A DNA stretch of 64,000 nucleotides from Paenibacillus thiaminolyticus (GTDB taxonomy: Bacteria > Bacillota > Bacilli > Paenibacillales > Paenibacillaceae), in NCBI RefSeq assembly GCF_007066085.1, contig NZ_CP041405.1:1302001-1366000 (forward strand), written 5' to 3'. Below are positions 1 through 9,034 of this stretch, in pieces. The notes below the pieces were generated by a model that had not been told where the DNA came from, did not search any database, and saw only the letters and a list, made by a program, of their open reading frames with translations. The position numbers and the translations under genes are program-made. Each line of letters begins with the position of its first letter. Positions within the stretch are counted from its first letter, which is position 1.

Positions 1-538
1 GCTGCAGAAGCAGCGAGATCGGCTTGCCGACGATATTGCTGCGGCCGATAACGACGGCATGCTTGCCGGCAATCGGAATGTCGTTGCGCTTCATCATTTC
101 CATAATGCCCGCCGGCGTGCAAGGAAGAAGAGACTCGTCGCCAAGCACCATGTTCCCGACGCTGACCGGGTGGAAGCCGTCGACATCCTTCTCCACCGCA
201 ATCGCGTCAATGACAGCCTTCTCATCGATATGAGACGGCAGCGGGAGCTGGACGAGGATGCCGTGAATCGTCGCTTGCCCGTTCAGACGGCTGACCAGAT
301 CCAGAAGCTCTTCCTGAGAGGTCTGTTCCGTCAGACGGTGCACTTCCGAATAGAACCCCAATTCGAGACAGGCTTTGTGCTTGCTGTTCACGTATACGTG
401 GGAAGCCGGGTCGTCGCCCACGATGATGACCGCCAATCCGGGGCGGGTTCCTTGCTCGATCAGCCGTGCCGCCTGCTGCTTGATTTCTTCGCGGATCGTC
501 TGTGATAATGCTTGGCCATTCAAAAGTTGCGCTGTCAT
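1..538 (-). CDS. folD: Bifunctional methylenetetrahydrofolate dehydrogenase/cyclohydrolase FolD (C-terminus cut by window)
   Basis: Cytosolic one-carbon enzyme that oxidises 5,10-methylene-THF to methenyl-THF and hydrolyses it to 10-formyl-THF. The 179 visible residues match the FolD N-terminal catalytic domain and the start of the NADP-binding domain: YVNSKHKAC carries the catalytic Lys region, followed by LVQLPLP, KDVDGFHP, PCTPAGI and VIGRSNIVGKP. About 105 residues are missing beyond position 1. The ATG at 538 has GGAGGAGA just upstream. It lies downstream of nusB, as in Bacillus. Confidence 0.97.
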   Translation of the reverse strand, partial: MTAQLLNGQALSQTIREEIKQQAARLIEQGTRPGLAVIIVGDDPASHVYVNSKHKACLELGFYSEVHRLTEQTSQEELLDLVSRLNGQATIHGILVQLPLPSHIDEKAVIDAIAVEKDVDGFHPVSVGNMVLGDESLLPCTPAGIMEMMKRNDIPIAGKHAVVIGRSNIVGKPISLLLQ

Positions 539-603
539 GGTCTCTCCTCCATTCGTTCATGTAAGCTAGTCCAAGGTCGCAGATTATCCCCGCAATTCGC
601 TGT

Positions 604-1146
604 CTAACGCGGATCCATCCGCTGGCTCATCGCATCGGAATGAGCACTTCCGCTTGCGTCTGCGCTTGCATCTGCGCTTGCATCTGCGCTCGCGTCAGCT
701 CCGTCCTGCTTGCCGCTGCGATCGCGCAGCATCTGGCCGAGCACGCCGTTCACGAATTTGCCCGATTCCTCTGTGCCGAAATGCTTGGCCAAAATGATTG
801 CCTCGTTGATGGCCACCTTCGGCGGCACATCGGTCCGGAACGCCATCTCATAACAGGCAAGGCGCAGCACCTGACGATCGACCCGCGACAGCCGGTCGAC
901 CTGCCAGCCCTTCAAATAACGGGCCAGAAGAGCATCGATCTCGTCCCGCTTCTTCCAAGTATCGCGAACCCATTCCAGCACATGGTCATGCATCGCCCGC
1001 GCGTGCTCCGGCTTCAACCCGATTTCATTCTCTTCTTGATTCGATTCCGAAACGATCATGTCCACCGCTTGTTCAGGGGTCACGTCCGTCATTTCCAGCT
1101 GATACAAGCTTTGAACTGCCATCTCTCTGGCAATGCGTCTCTTCAT
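604..1146 (-). CDS. nusB: Transcription antitermination factor NusB
   Basis: NusB binds boxA RNA with S10 and supports rRNA antitermination. The all-helical NusB fold is clear: it opens MKRRIAREMAVQSLYQLEMT and contains DRLSRVDRQVLRLACYEM, VAINEAIILAKHFGTEESGKFVNGVL. The start is the ATG at 1146 behind AGGAGGAG; the longer upstream reading frame has no family similarity. Unusually, about 35 extra residues follow the fold. They are an Ala/Asp/Ser tail built from an in-frame 12-bp tandem repeat (near 651-696) encoding (Ser-Ala-Asp-Ala)n. 180 residues against about 130-150 usual. Confidence 0.95.
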   Translation of the reverse strand: MKRRIAREMAVQSLYQLEMTDVTPEQAVDMIVSESNQEENEIGLKPEHARAMHDHVLEWVRDTWKKRDEIDALLARYLKGWQVDRLSRVDRQVLRLACYEMAFRTDVPPKVAINEAIILAKHFGTEESGKFVNGVLGQMLRDRSGKQDGADASADASADASADASGSAHSDAMSQRMDPR

Positions 1147-1267
1147 GAAAAAAACTCCTCCTGCATCTATATAGCATCCGAATCGCCACTTACATCCAAC
1201 CGCCGGAAGGCGGCTCCTTCTCTCTAGGCTGCCATGGGCCATCCGGAATCATGCCCAGTCCAAAAAA

Positions 1268-1342
1268 TCCTATGACCGCCCCGATTGTTGTTCCGTCGGT
1301 ATGAGACCGGCGGTCAAGCAGTCGTTCGGAGCGTCCATAGGA
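1268..1342 (-). terminator. Compound terminator after the DUF2273 gene
   Basis: The outer arms TCCTATG/CATAGGA (1268-1274, 1336-1342) enclose an inner GACCGCC/GGCGGTC stem. On the minus strand the structure is followed by TTTTTT (complement of 1262-1267). It starts immediately after the stop at 1343-1345 and separates the envelope-stress genes from nusB. Confidence 0.6.
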
Positions 1343-1573
1343 CTACTTAAACCTATCAAACCGTTCTGACAGCCATAATCCGATACGCCGCCACGGGAAC
1401 ATGGGGCCCAGCTTCAAATCTTGTTGCCTGCCTACATTGTATCCGATGAAGACGAGCAGCGCAAAAAATAGCATATCCCAAAATCCGGCGATCAAATAAA
1501 TGACGCCGAAAAAAATTCCAGCCGCGATGCCGATGATGCGATTCCTGTGACTCTCCCACCATTCATTCCACAT
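1343..1573 (-). CDS. DUF2273 small integral membrane protein
   Basis: A 76-residue protein with two hydrophobic helices (about residues 13-30 and 32-48: IIGIAAGIFFGVIYLIAGF, MLFFALLVFIGYNVG) and a basic C-terminal tail. This is the DUF2273 pattern. DUF2273 proteins are usually encoded next to amaP and an Asp23-family gene, exactly as here, so it is probably part of the membrane-anchored Asp23 envelope-stress complex. No biochemical function is known. The start at 1573 lies 16 bp after the amaP stop. Confidence 0.85.
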   Translation of the reverse strand: MWNEWWESHRNRIIGIAAGIFFGVIYLIAGFWDMLFFALLVFIGYNVGRQQDLKLGPMFPWRRIGLWLSERFDRFK

Positions 1574-1589
1574 CCGGAAAGCTCACCAC

Positions 1590-2129
1590 CTATTCCACTC
1601 GCGCTTTGAAGGTCTGCGTCTGGACCACATTCGCCACATACACTGATACGTATGAGACCGGAATCCCCGTAATTTGCTGGACATAGTCGCGAACTTGGCG
1701 CTGGACCTCCTCCGTCAGCTCAGGAATGGATGTCTCGCCGTCTACGACCGTCCGGATAACAATGTCCAGACCGGCCTCATTCGTGCGGATGCGGGCCTTC
1801 AAGTCCTTGACTCCCCGTACCCGTCCGGCCGCCTTGAGCGCCAGGTTCTCTATCGTCTCAATCGAGATTTTGATATCGCCAATCTCTGTCCGCTGATCGA
1901 TCGAAGGCAGCGCCGCACGCTCTCTGCGAATCGACACATAGAAAAAACGGATGCTCAACAAAAACAAGACGGCGGCGGTCGCGATGACCGTCGACTGCAG
2001 CCAGAACGGCTCCGTCAGCCGAATCGGTTGAGAGATGAAGCCTGAAGCGGCAAGAATGACAGCTATGGCAATCGTGCCGATCGCGAAACTGTATATAAAC
2101 AGGAAGAGCCTGTCCACAATTTTGCTCAC
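1590..2129 (-). CDS. amaP: Alkaline shock response membrane anchor protein AmaP
   Basis: 179 residues with two N-terminal transmembrane helices (about 7-28 and 46-66) followed by a cytoplasmic DUF322/Asp23-like domain (DIKISIETIENLALKAAGRV, then IVIRTVVDG and VQRQVRDYVQQITGIPV). In Staphylococcus aureus AmaP tethers Asp23 to the membrane. It sits between an Asp23 homologue and DUF2273 with short gaps, consistent with one complex. Confidence 0.88.
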   Translation of the reverse strand: MSKIVDRLFLFIYSFAIGTIAIAVILAASGFISQPIRLTEPFWLQSTVIATAAVLFLLSIRFFYVSIRRERAALPSIDQRTEIGDIKISIETIENLALKAAGRVRGVKDLKARIRTNEAGLDIVIRTVVDGETSIPELTEEVQRQVRDYVQQITGIPVSYVSVYVANVVQTQTFKARVE

Positions 2130-2171
2130 ACTAGCCTGCCTCCTTTGAACAATATCGTATTGAATGGCAGT

Positions 2172-2193
2172 AAACCCCCTCCAAGAGGGGGTT
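2172..2193 (-). terminator. Hairpin after the Asp23 gene
   Basis: A perfect 9-bp stem AACCCCCTC/GAGGGGGTT with a 3-nt loop lies just past the Asp23 stop. The minus-strand T-run after it is short (TTTA), so it may only attenuate read-through into amaP. Confidence 0.5.
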
Positions 2194-2204
2194 CCATATC
2201 GATC

Positions 2205-2612
2205 TTATTTAACTCGGGCCGGATCCGTCTCTTCAACCTTCTCTTGCGACTTGAAATGGACATCATGCACGTGCACGTTCACTTCCACCACATGAAGCCC
2301 GGTCATCATCTCGATCGAGCGCTTGATGTTCTGCTGAATCTCGCTGGCTACGGTAGGAATGCGATGGCCGTACTCAATAATAATATTGACATCGACAGCC
2401 GCTTCACGCTGTCCTACTTCTACCTTCACGCCCTTGGACAAGTTCTTCCGTCCGAGCATCTCTGCGATGCCGCCGGCGAATCCGCCGCTCATGCCTTCTA
2501 CGCCTTCCACTTCGATTGTCGCAAGACCGGCGATAACTGCAATAACCTCCGGCGCAATCTGGATGTTGCCCAGATCCGTGCGCTCAAATTCCGATGCGAT
2601 TGCCTGATTCAT
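2205..2612 (-). CDS. Asp23/Gls24 family envelope stress response protein (YqhY-like)
   Basis: 135 residues with the DUF322 Asp23 fold: GNIQIAPEVIAVIAGLATIEVEGV near the N-terminus and IQQNIKRSIEMMTGLHVVEVNVHVHDV near the C-terminus. B. subtilis YqhY has the same position downstream of accBC, where it is linked to malonyl-CoA/acetyl-CoA carboxylase homeostasis. Here amaP and DUF2273 follow, so this is probably a membrane-tethered Asp23 partner. There is a 110-bp gap to accC. Confidence 0.9.
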   Translation of the reverse strand: MNQAIASEFERTDLGNIQIAPEVIAVIAGLATIEVEGVEGMSGGFAGGIAEMLGRKNLSKGVKVEVGQREAAVDVNIIIEYGHRIPTVASEIQQNIKRSIEMMTGLHVVEVNVHVHDVHFKSQEKVEETDPARVK

Positions 2613-2722
2613 CCGTCACACTCTCCTCATCTTTTTGTACTAGAGGCGTTCCTGTCCATGATTACCCTAACTATACCATTTGACCCTGCGTAAGACAAAC
2701 GGCGCTGGCTTACCTAGGACTA

Positions 2723-4066
2723 TTAGACCTCGTGTTCTTCCAAAAACTTAATGTCAAAATCGCCCTTGATGAACGTAGGGTGTTCAAGCAGGCGGATATG
2801 AAACGGTATTGTCGTATGAATGCCCTCGATGGCAAATTCGGCCAAGGCCCGCTTCATGCGGTCGATCGCCTCTTCGCGCGTCGGCGCCCACACAATAAGC
2901 TTGGCAATCATCGAATCATAATGCGGCGAGATCTGGCAGCCTGGATAGGCGGCGCTGTCGACGCGAACGCCAAATCCGCCCGGCGGCAGATAGAAACCGA
3001 TCTGGCCGGCCGAAGGCATGAAGTTGCGTGCCGGATCCTCAGCATTAATGCGGCACTCTATAGCCCATCCGTCAATGACGACATCCTCTTGACGGAAAGA
3101 TAAAGGTTCGCCTTGAGCGACGCGAATCATCTCCTGAATGAGATCGATTCCCGTAACCATCTCCGTCACCGGATGCTCAACTTGAATCCGGGTATTCATT
3201 TCCATAAAGTAAAAGTTGCCGTCCGGCCCGAGCAAAAACTCCAACGTCCCTGCACCGGAGTAATCGACAGCCAGCGCGGCCCGAACCGCGGCTTCTCCCA
3301 TCCGCTCCCGGTCTTCGGGCGTCAATACCGGACACGGCGCTTCCTCGACCAGCTTCTGGCGGCGCCGCTGCACGGAGCAGTCGCGCTCACCCAAATGAAC
3401 GGCATGACCATGCTTGTCGGCAATGATCTGAATTTCCACATGCTTCATTCCGGTTAAATACTTCTCCAGGTACACGCCCGGATTGCCGAACGCTTTCTCG
3501 GCTTCCTGCTGAGCAGCCGTCATCTGCTTGATCAGGGCTCCTTCGTCCTCCGCGATGCGGATTCCTTTGCCTCCGCCGCCTGCGGTAGCCTTAATAATGA
3601 CGGGATATCCGATATCCCGCGCGATCATAAGCGCCTGCTCCAGATCCTCGACCAGTCCGTCCGATCCGGGAATAACCGGAACGCCGGCGTCCTTCATCGT
3701 CTGCTTGGCGACGGATTTGTCGCCCATGCGCTCGATGGCGTCTGCAGACGGACCGATGAACGTAATGCCGCATGATTCGCAGATCTCCGCGAAGTCCGCG
3801 TTCTCCGCCAGGAACCCGTAGCCCGGGTGCACGGCGTCGCATTCCGTCAACGTGGCGACACTCATCAGATTCGTAAAGTTCAAATAACTGTCCTTGGACG
3901 CGGTGGGACCGATGCAATAGGCTTCGTCCGCAAGACGCACATGCAGCGCTTCCCTGTCCGCCTCCGAATAGACGGCGACCGTCGCGATACCGAGCTCGCG
4001 GCAGGCGCGAATGATGCGAACGGCAATCTCACCGCGGTTAGCGATTAAAATCTTATGGAACTTCAT
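2723..4066 (-). CDS. accC: Acetyl-CoA carboxylase biotin carboxylase subunit
   Basis: ATP-dependent carboxylation of biotin on AccB, the first step of fatty-acid synthesis. 447 residues, the usual length. Visible motifs are [17 protein letters not shown] at the N-terminus, the ATP-grasp glycine loop [22 protein letters not shown], and [15 protein letters not shown]. The start is the ATG at 4066 behind a perfect AAGGAGGTCC; the eight extra upstream codons overlap this site and are rejected. It follows accB directly. Confidence 0.97.
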   Translation of the reverse strand: MKFHKILIANRGEIAVRIIRACRELGIATVAVYSEADREALHVRLADEAYCIGPTASKDSYLNFTNLMSVATLTECDAVHPGYGFLAENADFAEICESCGITFIGPSADAIERMGDKSVAKQTMKDAGVPVIPGSDGLVEDLEQALMIARDIGYPVIIKATAGGGGKGIRIAEDEGALIKQMTAAQQEAEKAFGNPGVYLEKYLTGMKHVEIQIIADKHGHAVHLGERDCSVQRRRQKLVEEAPCPVLTPEDRERMGEAAVRAALAVDYSGAGTLEFLLGPDGNFYFMEMNTRIQVEHPVTEMVTGIDLIQEMIRVAQGEPLSFRQEDVVIDGWAIECRINAEDPARNFMPSAGQIGFYLPPGGFGVRVDSAAYPGCQISPHYDSMIAKLIVWAPTREEAIDRMKRALAEFAIEGIHTTIPFHIRLLEHPTFIKGDFDIKFLEEHEV

Positions 4067-4112
4067 CCTTGGACCTCCTTGGCTGGGCATCGTAATGGAA
4101 TGACGGGATACG

Positions 4113-4601
4113 TCATTCTGGCTTCACCAGGAATAAAGGCTGGCCGAATTCGACCAATTGGCCGTTCGTTGCTAGCACCTCGACAATCTCGCCCTTGACC
4201 TCGGCTTCCAGCTCGTTCATCAATTTCATCGCTTCCAGAATGCACACAACCGTCTTCTCGTTAATCTTGTCGCCCGCCTTGACATACGGCGGTGATTCCG
4301 GCGAAGGCGCACTGTAGAAGGTGCCGACCATAGGGGATACGATGCGGACCAAGCCCGCCTGCTCTTCCTTCTTCTCCGGCTGTGTCTCAGCCGCTGCCGT
4401 GACCGCCTCTGCAGGGGCAGCGACCGCTGCTGGCGCAGGCGCTGGATATGTAAGCGGCGCGGCCGACTGTACATTGAACACCTCAGTCTTGCCGGGCTTC
4501 CGGATCGCGATGCGGCAGCCTTCGTTCTCTATTTCCAGTTCATGCACGGATGTCTGGTCCAGGAGCTTGATCAGTTCCTTGATTTCGCTAATTTTGAACA
4601 A
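4113..4601 (-). CDS. accB: Acetyl-CoA carboxylase biotin carboxyl carrier protein
   Basis: 162 residues. The N-terminal helix is followed by a Pro/Ala-rich flexible linker (about 55-80) and a C-terminal biotinyl domain with [10 protein letters not shown], in which the Lys of AMKL is biotinylated, ending [11 protein letters not shown]. The start is TTG at 4601, supported by AAGGAGTG seven bases upstream; no ATG fits. It forms an operon with accC 46 bp downstream. Confidence 0.96.
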   Translation of the reverse strand: MFKISEIKELIKLLDQTSVHELEIENEGCRIAIRKPGKTEVFNVQSAAPLTYPAPAPAAVAAPAEAVTAAAETQPEKKEEQAGLVRIVSPMVGTFYSAPSPESPPYVKAGDKINEKTVVCILEAMKLMNELEAEVKGEIVEVLATNGQLVEFGQPLFLVKPE

Positions 4602-4705
4602 CGTGAATCACTCCTTGAGACGATATGTATGAGCAAGTAGATTATGTTATCAGGCGGACAATCTACGACGTATGTATTATATCATAATCGCCTCAAATGG
4701 AAAGA

Positions 4706-4724
4706 GCCCAGTTTTTAACCGGGC
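4706..4724 (-). terminator. Terminator of the spoIIIA operon
   Basis: A GCCCGGT/ACTGGGC stem with one G-T pair on the minus strand and a TAAAA loop, followed by TCTTT. It lies in the 153-bp gap between spoIIIAH and accB. Confidence 0.55.
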
Positions 4725-4754
4725 CAGTTCCGACAACTCCGCGGCAACTCCGCA

Positions 4755-5471
4755 TTATTCCGAGACATACTGCACGCTTACCTTGTCCTGCGTAATGTTC
4801 AGCTCTTTCATCATTTTCGAGATGATGTCCACCGCTTCGGTCACTTCCATCTTGTTGCTCTGCACGACGACGGTGAACCGGTCGTCATTCTGCGTAATGA
4901 CCGCGCTGTTGTAATCTTTCTGAAGCTCGCTTTCCAGATTGGAGATTTTGACCTCCCGCTCTTCCAGTTGATTCATATCTTCATAGGCTTGCGCCAGCTT
5001 GTCGCCCGTCGTCTTGTCATCGTTGATCATGCCCATCAGCTTTTCCAGCTCCTGCTGGTAATGCTCGTTGCGCTCCATCTGCTTCTGCTCGATCGTGCTT
5101 CGCTTCATGACGCCTTCAGCCACGACTTGATCCAGCATCGCCTGCTCTTTGTCCTCCGGAGTCGCATCTGGCGCCGCCACACCCTGTTCTGGCTGTCCGC
5201 CCTCGACGTTGACCGCAGGATCGGCTCCTTGCTCCGGAGCGGCCATTCCGTTCTCTGCCGCCTTGGCCTGCGCGTCCTCCCCTACGGACACCTCGGTCAC
5301 TTCCACTTGCGGAAGCTGGGTCGCTTCAGTCGCATCGCCCTTCAGGTGCTGCTGCTCGGCCGCCATTTCAGGGGCTTTGGGCGTATCCTCCGTGAACAGA
5401 TAATAAGCGGACAGCACCACCATCAAGCTGAGCATCGATACCAGCCATATCGTTTGTCTTTTCGTATTCAT
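4755..5471 (-). CDS. spoIIIAH: Stage III sporulation protein AH
   Basis: Mother-cell component of the SpoIIIA-SpoIIQ feeding channel. It has one N-terminal transmembrane helix (about 7-25), a long acidic Ala/Glu/Gln-rich linker, a coiled-coil-prone stretch (about 115-175), and a C-terminal YscJ/FliF-like ring-building domain (VITQNDDRFTVVVQSNKMEV to the end). It is the last gene of the spoIIIA operon. 238 residues, close to B. subtilis (218). Confidence 0.95.
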   Translation of the reverse strand: MNTKRQTIWLVSMLSLMVVLSAYYLFTEDTPKAPEMAAEQQHLKGDATEATQLPQVEVTEVSVGEDAQAKAAENGMAAPEQGADPAVNVEGGQPEQGVAAPDATPEDKEQAMLDQVVAEGVMKRSTIEQKQMERNEHYQQELEKLMGMINDDKTTGDKLAQAYEDMNQLEEREVKISNLESELQKDYNSAVITQNDDRFTVVVQSNKMEVTEAVDIISKMMKELNITQDKVSVQYVSE

Positions 5472-5520
5472 CGTCCTTTTTCTCCTCCTTCACGATTCAT
5501 GCATTATGCAGGTTGATTTG

Positions 5521-6180
5521 CTACTCGGCGATTTTGCGCGGCACGACAGAGATTCGATAGGCCGGCACATTCAGCCCTTTCTCGACCGCATCGACGATGA
5601 GCGACTTGACAACGGCGTTCTCCGCTCCTTTGGCGACGACGACAACGCCGCGAACCTTCGGCTTGATGCGCTTGGTCACGATCGGCGTCTTGCCGCCGGT
5701 AGACTCATACATCACGATCTCGCCATCCCGGGTATGCTGCGTAGTATGCCGCTTGCCCCCGTTCGCATCGGACTCGTCCGTCAGCTGCTGATTGTCCTTG
5801 AAGTTGCGCTGGACAACAATTTCTTCCGTCGAGTCAATCGTGACCAACACATCGACTTGTCCCACCCCTACAATTTCCTCCAAAATGGACTTGACCCGGG
5901 CTTCGAATGTCATCTCCACCGACTCAAATGAGCCCGGCGCAGCCGGTGTGCTGGACGCGCTCTGTTCCGTGCCGTCAAAAACGCCTACCGCCGGCGGTTC
6001 CCGGCTCACATTGCTTGTGCCCTTCGGCCATCCGCCACCCCCGGACTGAAACGTGCCGTACAAGAGGAGCGCCGCGCCGGTCAAGCCGAGAAGAAGCAGC
6101 CAGCGGAACGCTTTGATGCGTGTGGAACCGTTCGAGCCCTTGCCGATCCACTGTTCAATCTGCTGCAACCATTTCGCCAA
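5521..6180 (-). CDS. spoIIIAG: Stage III sporulation protein AG
   Basis: 219 residues: a cytoplasmic N-terminal stretch, one transmembrane helix (about 25-43), a disordered Gly/Ser/Pro linker, then the ring-building motif domain (VGQVDVLVTIDSTEEIVVQ, IKPKVRGVVVVAKGAENAVV). SpoIIIAG makes a large oligomeric ring in the outer forespore membrane channel. The start is TTG at 6180 with AAAGGCGG about 10 bases upstream. Confidence 0.95.
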   Translation of the reverse strand: MAKWLQQIEQWIGKGSNGSTRIKAFRWLLLLGLTGAALLLYGTFQSGGGGWPKGTSNVSREPPAVGVFDGTEQSASSTPAAPGSFESVEMTFEARVKSILEEIVGVGQVDVLVTIDSTEEIVVQRNFKDNQQLTDESDANGGKRHTTQHTRDGEIVMYESTGGKTPIVTKRIKPKVRGVVVVAKGAENAVVKSLIVDAVEKGLNVPAYRISVVPRKIAE

Positions 6181-6290
6181 CGCTATCGACCGCCTTTGCG
6201 TAGTATGGACCTGCTCTCACTTGTCCTATTTTCACCTATACGCGGGGCTGGCGATTTTATGACGGTTTGTCCGCATTTTTTTTGCGGCGG

Positions 6291-7091
6291 CTATCTTTTG
6301 AAGGCGCCTGCCGGGAGGGCACGTTCCGGCGACCAGGACACCGCAATCTGCTCGGGCTTCACGAGCCAGGCGGAGGTCAGCGCCCCAACGGCAGCCGCCT
6401 CCAGGCCCAGGAGCTCGCTGCTGCCCGTGCCAGAGGCTGACGCTTCCTCCGGCGCTCTCTCCGGCGTTCCCGGCGGCGGGCTGCCGGCCATCGAGCCGGC
6501 CTCTATTGGTTCGATCCGGACCGGCTCGATGGCCGCAACCGGGTTCGGCTCGGGCGGGCCACCGGAGCCCGGGGCTGCCGCCTGCCCGGTCGCTGGGGCT
6601 TCCTCCAAGGTGAGCGCGATCCGCTCAATCGCCGGCTGGCCCCGCCCGGCGTCCTGCGCCAGCGTCACGTGCACGGCCGCGACCTGAACGGCCGTTCCCC
6701 CGCTGGAGCCGGCAGCGCCTGCCTGGAGCAGCGCCCGGTTGATCTGCTCCTTCATGCTCGCTTCGATCTGCGCACCGGCTAATCGGAGCGCCTCCTGCTC
6801 GCGTGCGTGCGCCAGCCGTTCCCCTTCACGGCGGATCTGCTCCAGCGTCCTCCCTTCGGGACTCTTGGCGGACGAAGTGCTCAGCAGTGAATCCCATTCG
6901 CGGGCGAGCTCCGCCGTCACATTAGAGTCGAAGAGACGGAGCACCGGGGACAGCAGCGTGAGCAAAATTATGAGGCTGAGCATCAGCTTGACATAGCGCT
7001 GCATCGATCGGTTCGGCAGCAGCAGGTCGATGAAGGCGGCCAGCAAAATGACCATGATAATCTCTTTGAGCCATTGACTGAACCATTGCAT
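6291..7091 (-). CDS. spoIIIAF: Stage III sporulation protein AF
   Basis: 266 residues. Two N-terminal transmembrane helices (about 8-26 and 36-52, with LPNRSMQRYVKLMLSLIILLT) are followed by a charged helical region and a long low-complexity Ala/Gly/Pro/Glu-rich segment (about 170-240). The last part is longer and more G+C-rich than in B. subtilis (about 206 residues). It is in the normal position between AE and AG. Its exact channel role is unknown. Confidence 0.92.
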   Translation of the reverse strand: MQWFSQWLKEIIMVILLAAFIDLLLPNRSMQRYVKLMLSLIILLTLLSPVLRLFDSNVTAELAREWDSLLSTSSAKSPEGRTLEQIRREGERLAHAREQEALRLAGAQIEASMKEQINRALLQAGAAGSSGGTAVQVAAVHVTLAQDAGRGQPAIERIALTLEEAPATGQAAAPGSGGPPEPNPVAAIEPVRIEPIEAGSMAGSPPPGTPERAPEEASASGTGSSELLGLEAAAVGALTSAWLVKPEQIAVSWSPERALPAGAFKR

Positions 7092-7118
7092 ACTCCTGCC
7101 TCCCTTCTCTTCCCCGGC

Positions 7119-8366
7119 CTACCTCATCATGACCGCGACATTGCCTGCCGTCAGCAGTATCGTAATAGCCAGGAAGAACATCAGGCCGACGGCCGCGAGC
7201 GCCGCGAAGACGTAGATCATGCTTTTGCCTACCGTCTTGAGGCACTCGGCTGCCGGCGTATCGCCAAGCGGCTGCATGATGGCGGAGGAGACGTTGTAGA
7301 TGAGCGCGAGCGTCACGATTTTCAGCGCCGGGAACGCGCAGATGAACAGCAGGATGACCACCCCGGCCAAGCCGACCGCGTTCTTGACAAGCAGTGAAGC
7401 GGAAATGACCGTATCGGCGGCATCCGAGAAGACGCGTCCGACGACAGGCACGAAGTTGCCGGTAATATACTTCGCTGTCCGGACCGTCACGCCGTCGGTA
7501 ACCGAGCTCGTCGCCCCCTGCACGGAGATGACGCCCAGGAAGACGGTCAGCAGGACGCCCAGCATGCCGATGCTGATCGTGCGCAGCAGATTGGCGAGTT
7601 GCGTTACTTTGTACTTCTCCGACAAGGCGCTAACAATGTGCAGCAGGGTGGAGAAGAACAGCAGCGGAAAGACGCCGGTATAGATTAGCGTTCCGATGAG
7701 ATGCACCATGAAGACGATGAGCGGGTGCATGACCGAGACAGTAACGAGATTGCCCATCGAAGCAAGCAGCGTGAACAGAAGCGGCACCATCGCCATCATG
7801 AAATGAATCATGCCCGATATCGCTTCCTTCGCATAGCCGATCGCCACATGGAAGCTGTTGATGGCCAAAATAATGATGACCATATAAGAGACGGCATACG
7901 CGATCTTACTGACGGCATTCCGTTCGAACGCCGATTGCAGCGTCTCTAGCACCATGCTGAATACGGCCAGAATAACGATGGTCAGGATCAGCTTGCCGTT
8001 CAGGATCACTTCCTGTATAAGGAACTTGCCGAGCGCTTGCAGCACCGTCCCGGTTGTGAGCTTCTCTCCCCCGGGCAGCAGCAGATCGGCAAAGTCGGGC
8101 AGCGAGTCTCTCGGAAAAAAACCGCTGTATTTGCCCAGCAGTTCGTTCCAATAGCGCTCGACATCCCCCGTATCCAGCTTGTCCGCCTGCTCGCGGCCCC
8201 ACTGTTCAGTTACCGCCTTCACACGAGTATTCCCCGCGTCCCCCCGAGGGGAATCGGGAGACGCGTACCCGGACCCGATGAAGGCGAACAGGAAGCACAG
8301 CAGAGCCGAGATCCAGATACGCAACCTCTTCAGCGGCGGCTTGTCTATCCGTCGTAATCGATTCAT
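7119..8366 (-). CDS. spoIIIAE: Stage III sporulation protein AE
   Basis: 415-residue polytopic membrane protein with an N-terminal signal-like segment (about 15-33), a soluble stretch, and about seven to eight membrane helices from residue 115 on. It resembles ABC-type permeases and is thought to be the central membrane component of the feeding channel. ATG at 8366 behind GGTGGAGAGGGA; 13 bp separate it from spoIIIAD. Confidence 0.95.
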   Translation of the reverse strand: MNRLRRIDKPPLKRLRIWISALLCFLFAFIGSGYASPDSPRGDAGNTRVKAVTEQWGREQADKLDTGDVERYWNELLGKYSGFFPRDSLPDFADLLLPGGEKLTTGTVLQALGKFLIQEVILNGKLILTIVILAVFSMVLETLQSAFERNAVSKIAYAVSYMVIIILAINSFHVAIGYAKEAISGMIHFMMAMVPLLFTLLASMGNLVTVSVMHPLIVFMVHLIGTLIYTGVFPLLFFSTLLHIVSALSEKYKVTQLANLLRTISIGMLGVLLTVFLGVISVQGATSSVTDGVTVRTAKYITGNFVPVVGRVFSDAADTVISASLLVKNAVGLAGVVILLFICAFPALKIVTLALIYNVSSAIMQPLGDTPAAECLKTVGKSMIYVFAALAAVGLMFFLAITILLTAGNVAVMMR

Positions 8367-8378
8367 TCCCTCTCCACC

Positions 8379-8768
8379 TTATGTTGGAAGCAATCTCATT
8401 ACGGTCTCGATAATGACGCTAATGATCGGAACCGCCAGCACCATGATGAGCACCTTGCCCGCCAGCTCGATCTTCGAGGCGATGCCTTCCTGACCGGCGT
8501 CCCGCACCACCTGTGCGCCGAATTCGGCAATATAGGCGATTCCGATAATCTTGAGAATCGTCTTCAGATAGACCGGCTGAATCCCGGATCGATCCGCCAG
8601 ATCCTCCAGCACATGAATGACGATCTCGATTTTGCCGATAAGATAAATAAAAATAATAACTCCGGTCACGGCCGAGATCAGAAAGGCGAACATCGGCTTC
8701 TGTTCCTTGACCACCAGCACAAGGATGGCGGCAATCAATCCGAGACCGACCACCTGGATGATTTCCAC
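8379..8768 (-). CDS. spoIIIAD: Stage III sporulation protein AD
   Basis: 129 residues, three to four transmembrane helices (VVGLGLIAAILVLVV, FAFLISAVTGVIIFIYLI, VLIMVLAVPIISVIIETVMR). The start is GTG at 8768 with GGTAGGTG upstream, giving the standard family length. The frame can be extended to 8819 but that would add 17 residues without similarity. Sequence similarity to SpoIIIAC is typical. Confidence 0.94.
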   Translation of the reverse strand: MEIIQVVGLGLIAAILVLVVKEQKPMFAFLISAVTGVIIFIYLIGKIEIVIHVLEDLADRSGIQPVYLKTILKIIGIAYIAEFGAQVVRDAGQEGIASKIELAGKVLIMVLAVPIISVIIETVMRLLPT

Positions 8769-8819
8769 GGAAATACACCTACCCGGAAAATGCGGCCGCG
8801 CCGCGCTTGTCAATTTCAC

Positions 8820-9023
8820 TCATTGGAACAAAAAGATGGTCCGGATCTCTTGAAAGAGATGATCCAGCAGACGGACGACCATGAACAGGACAACGACGAA
8901 GCCGATGACCGTCACCCAATGCGCCATGTCCTCTTTGCCCATTTGCTTGAGCACCGTATGTATCATGGCCACGATAATGCCGATCCCGGCGATTTGGAAA
9001 ATGGCGCTGACATCCACATTCAT
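8820..9023 (-). CDS. spoIIIAC: Stage III sporulation protein AC
   Basis: 67 residues, two transmembrane helices, matching the usual SpoIIIAC size (VDVSAIFQIAGIGIIVAMIH and WVTVIGFVVVLFMVVRLL). GAGGTG precedes the ATG. Small membrane subunit of the feeding channel between AB and AD. Confidence 0.95.
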   Translation of the reverse strand: MNVDVSAIFQIAGIGIIVAMIHTVLKQMGKEDMAHWVTVIGFVVVLFMVVRLLDHLFQEIRTIFLFQ

Positions 9024-9034
9024 TTACTGGCACC

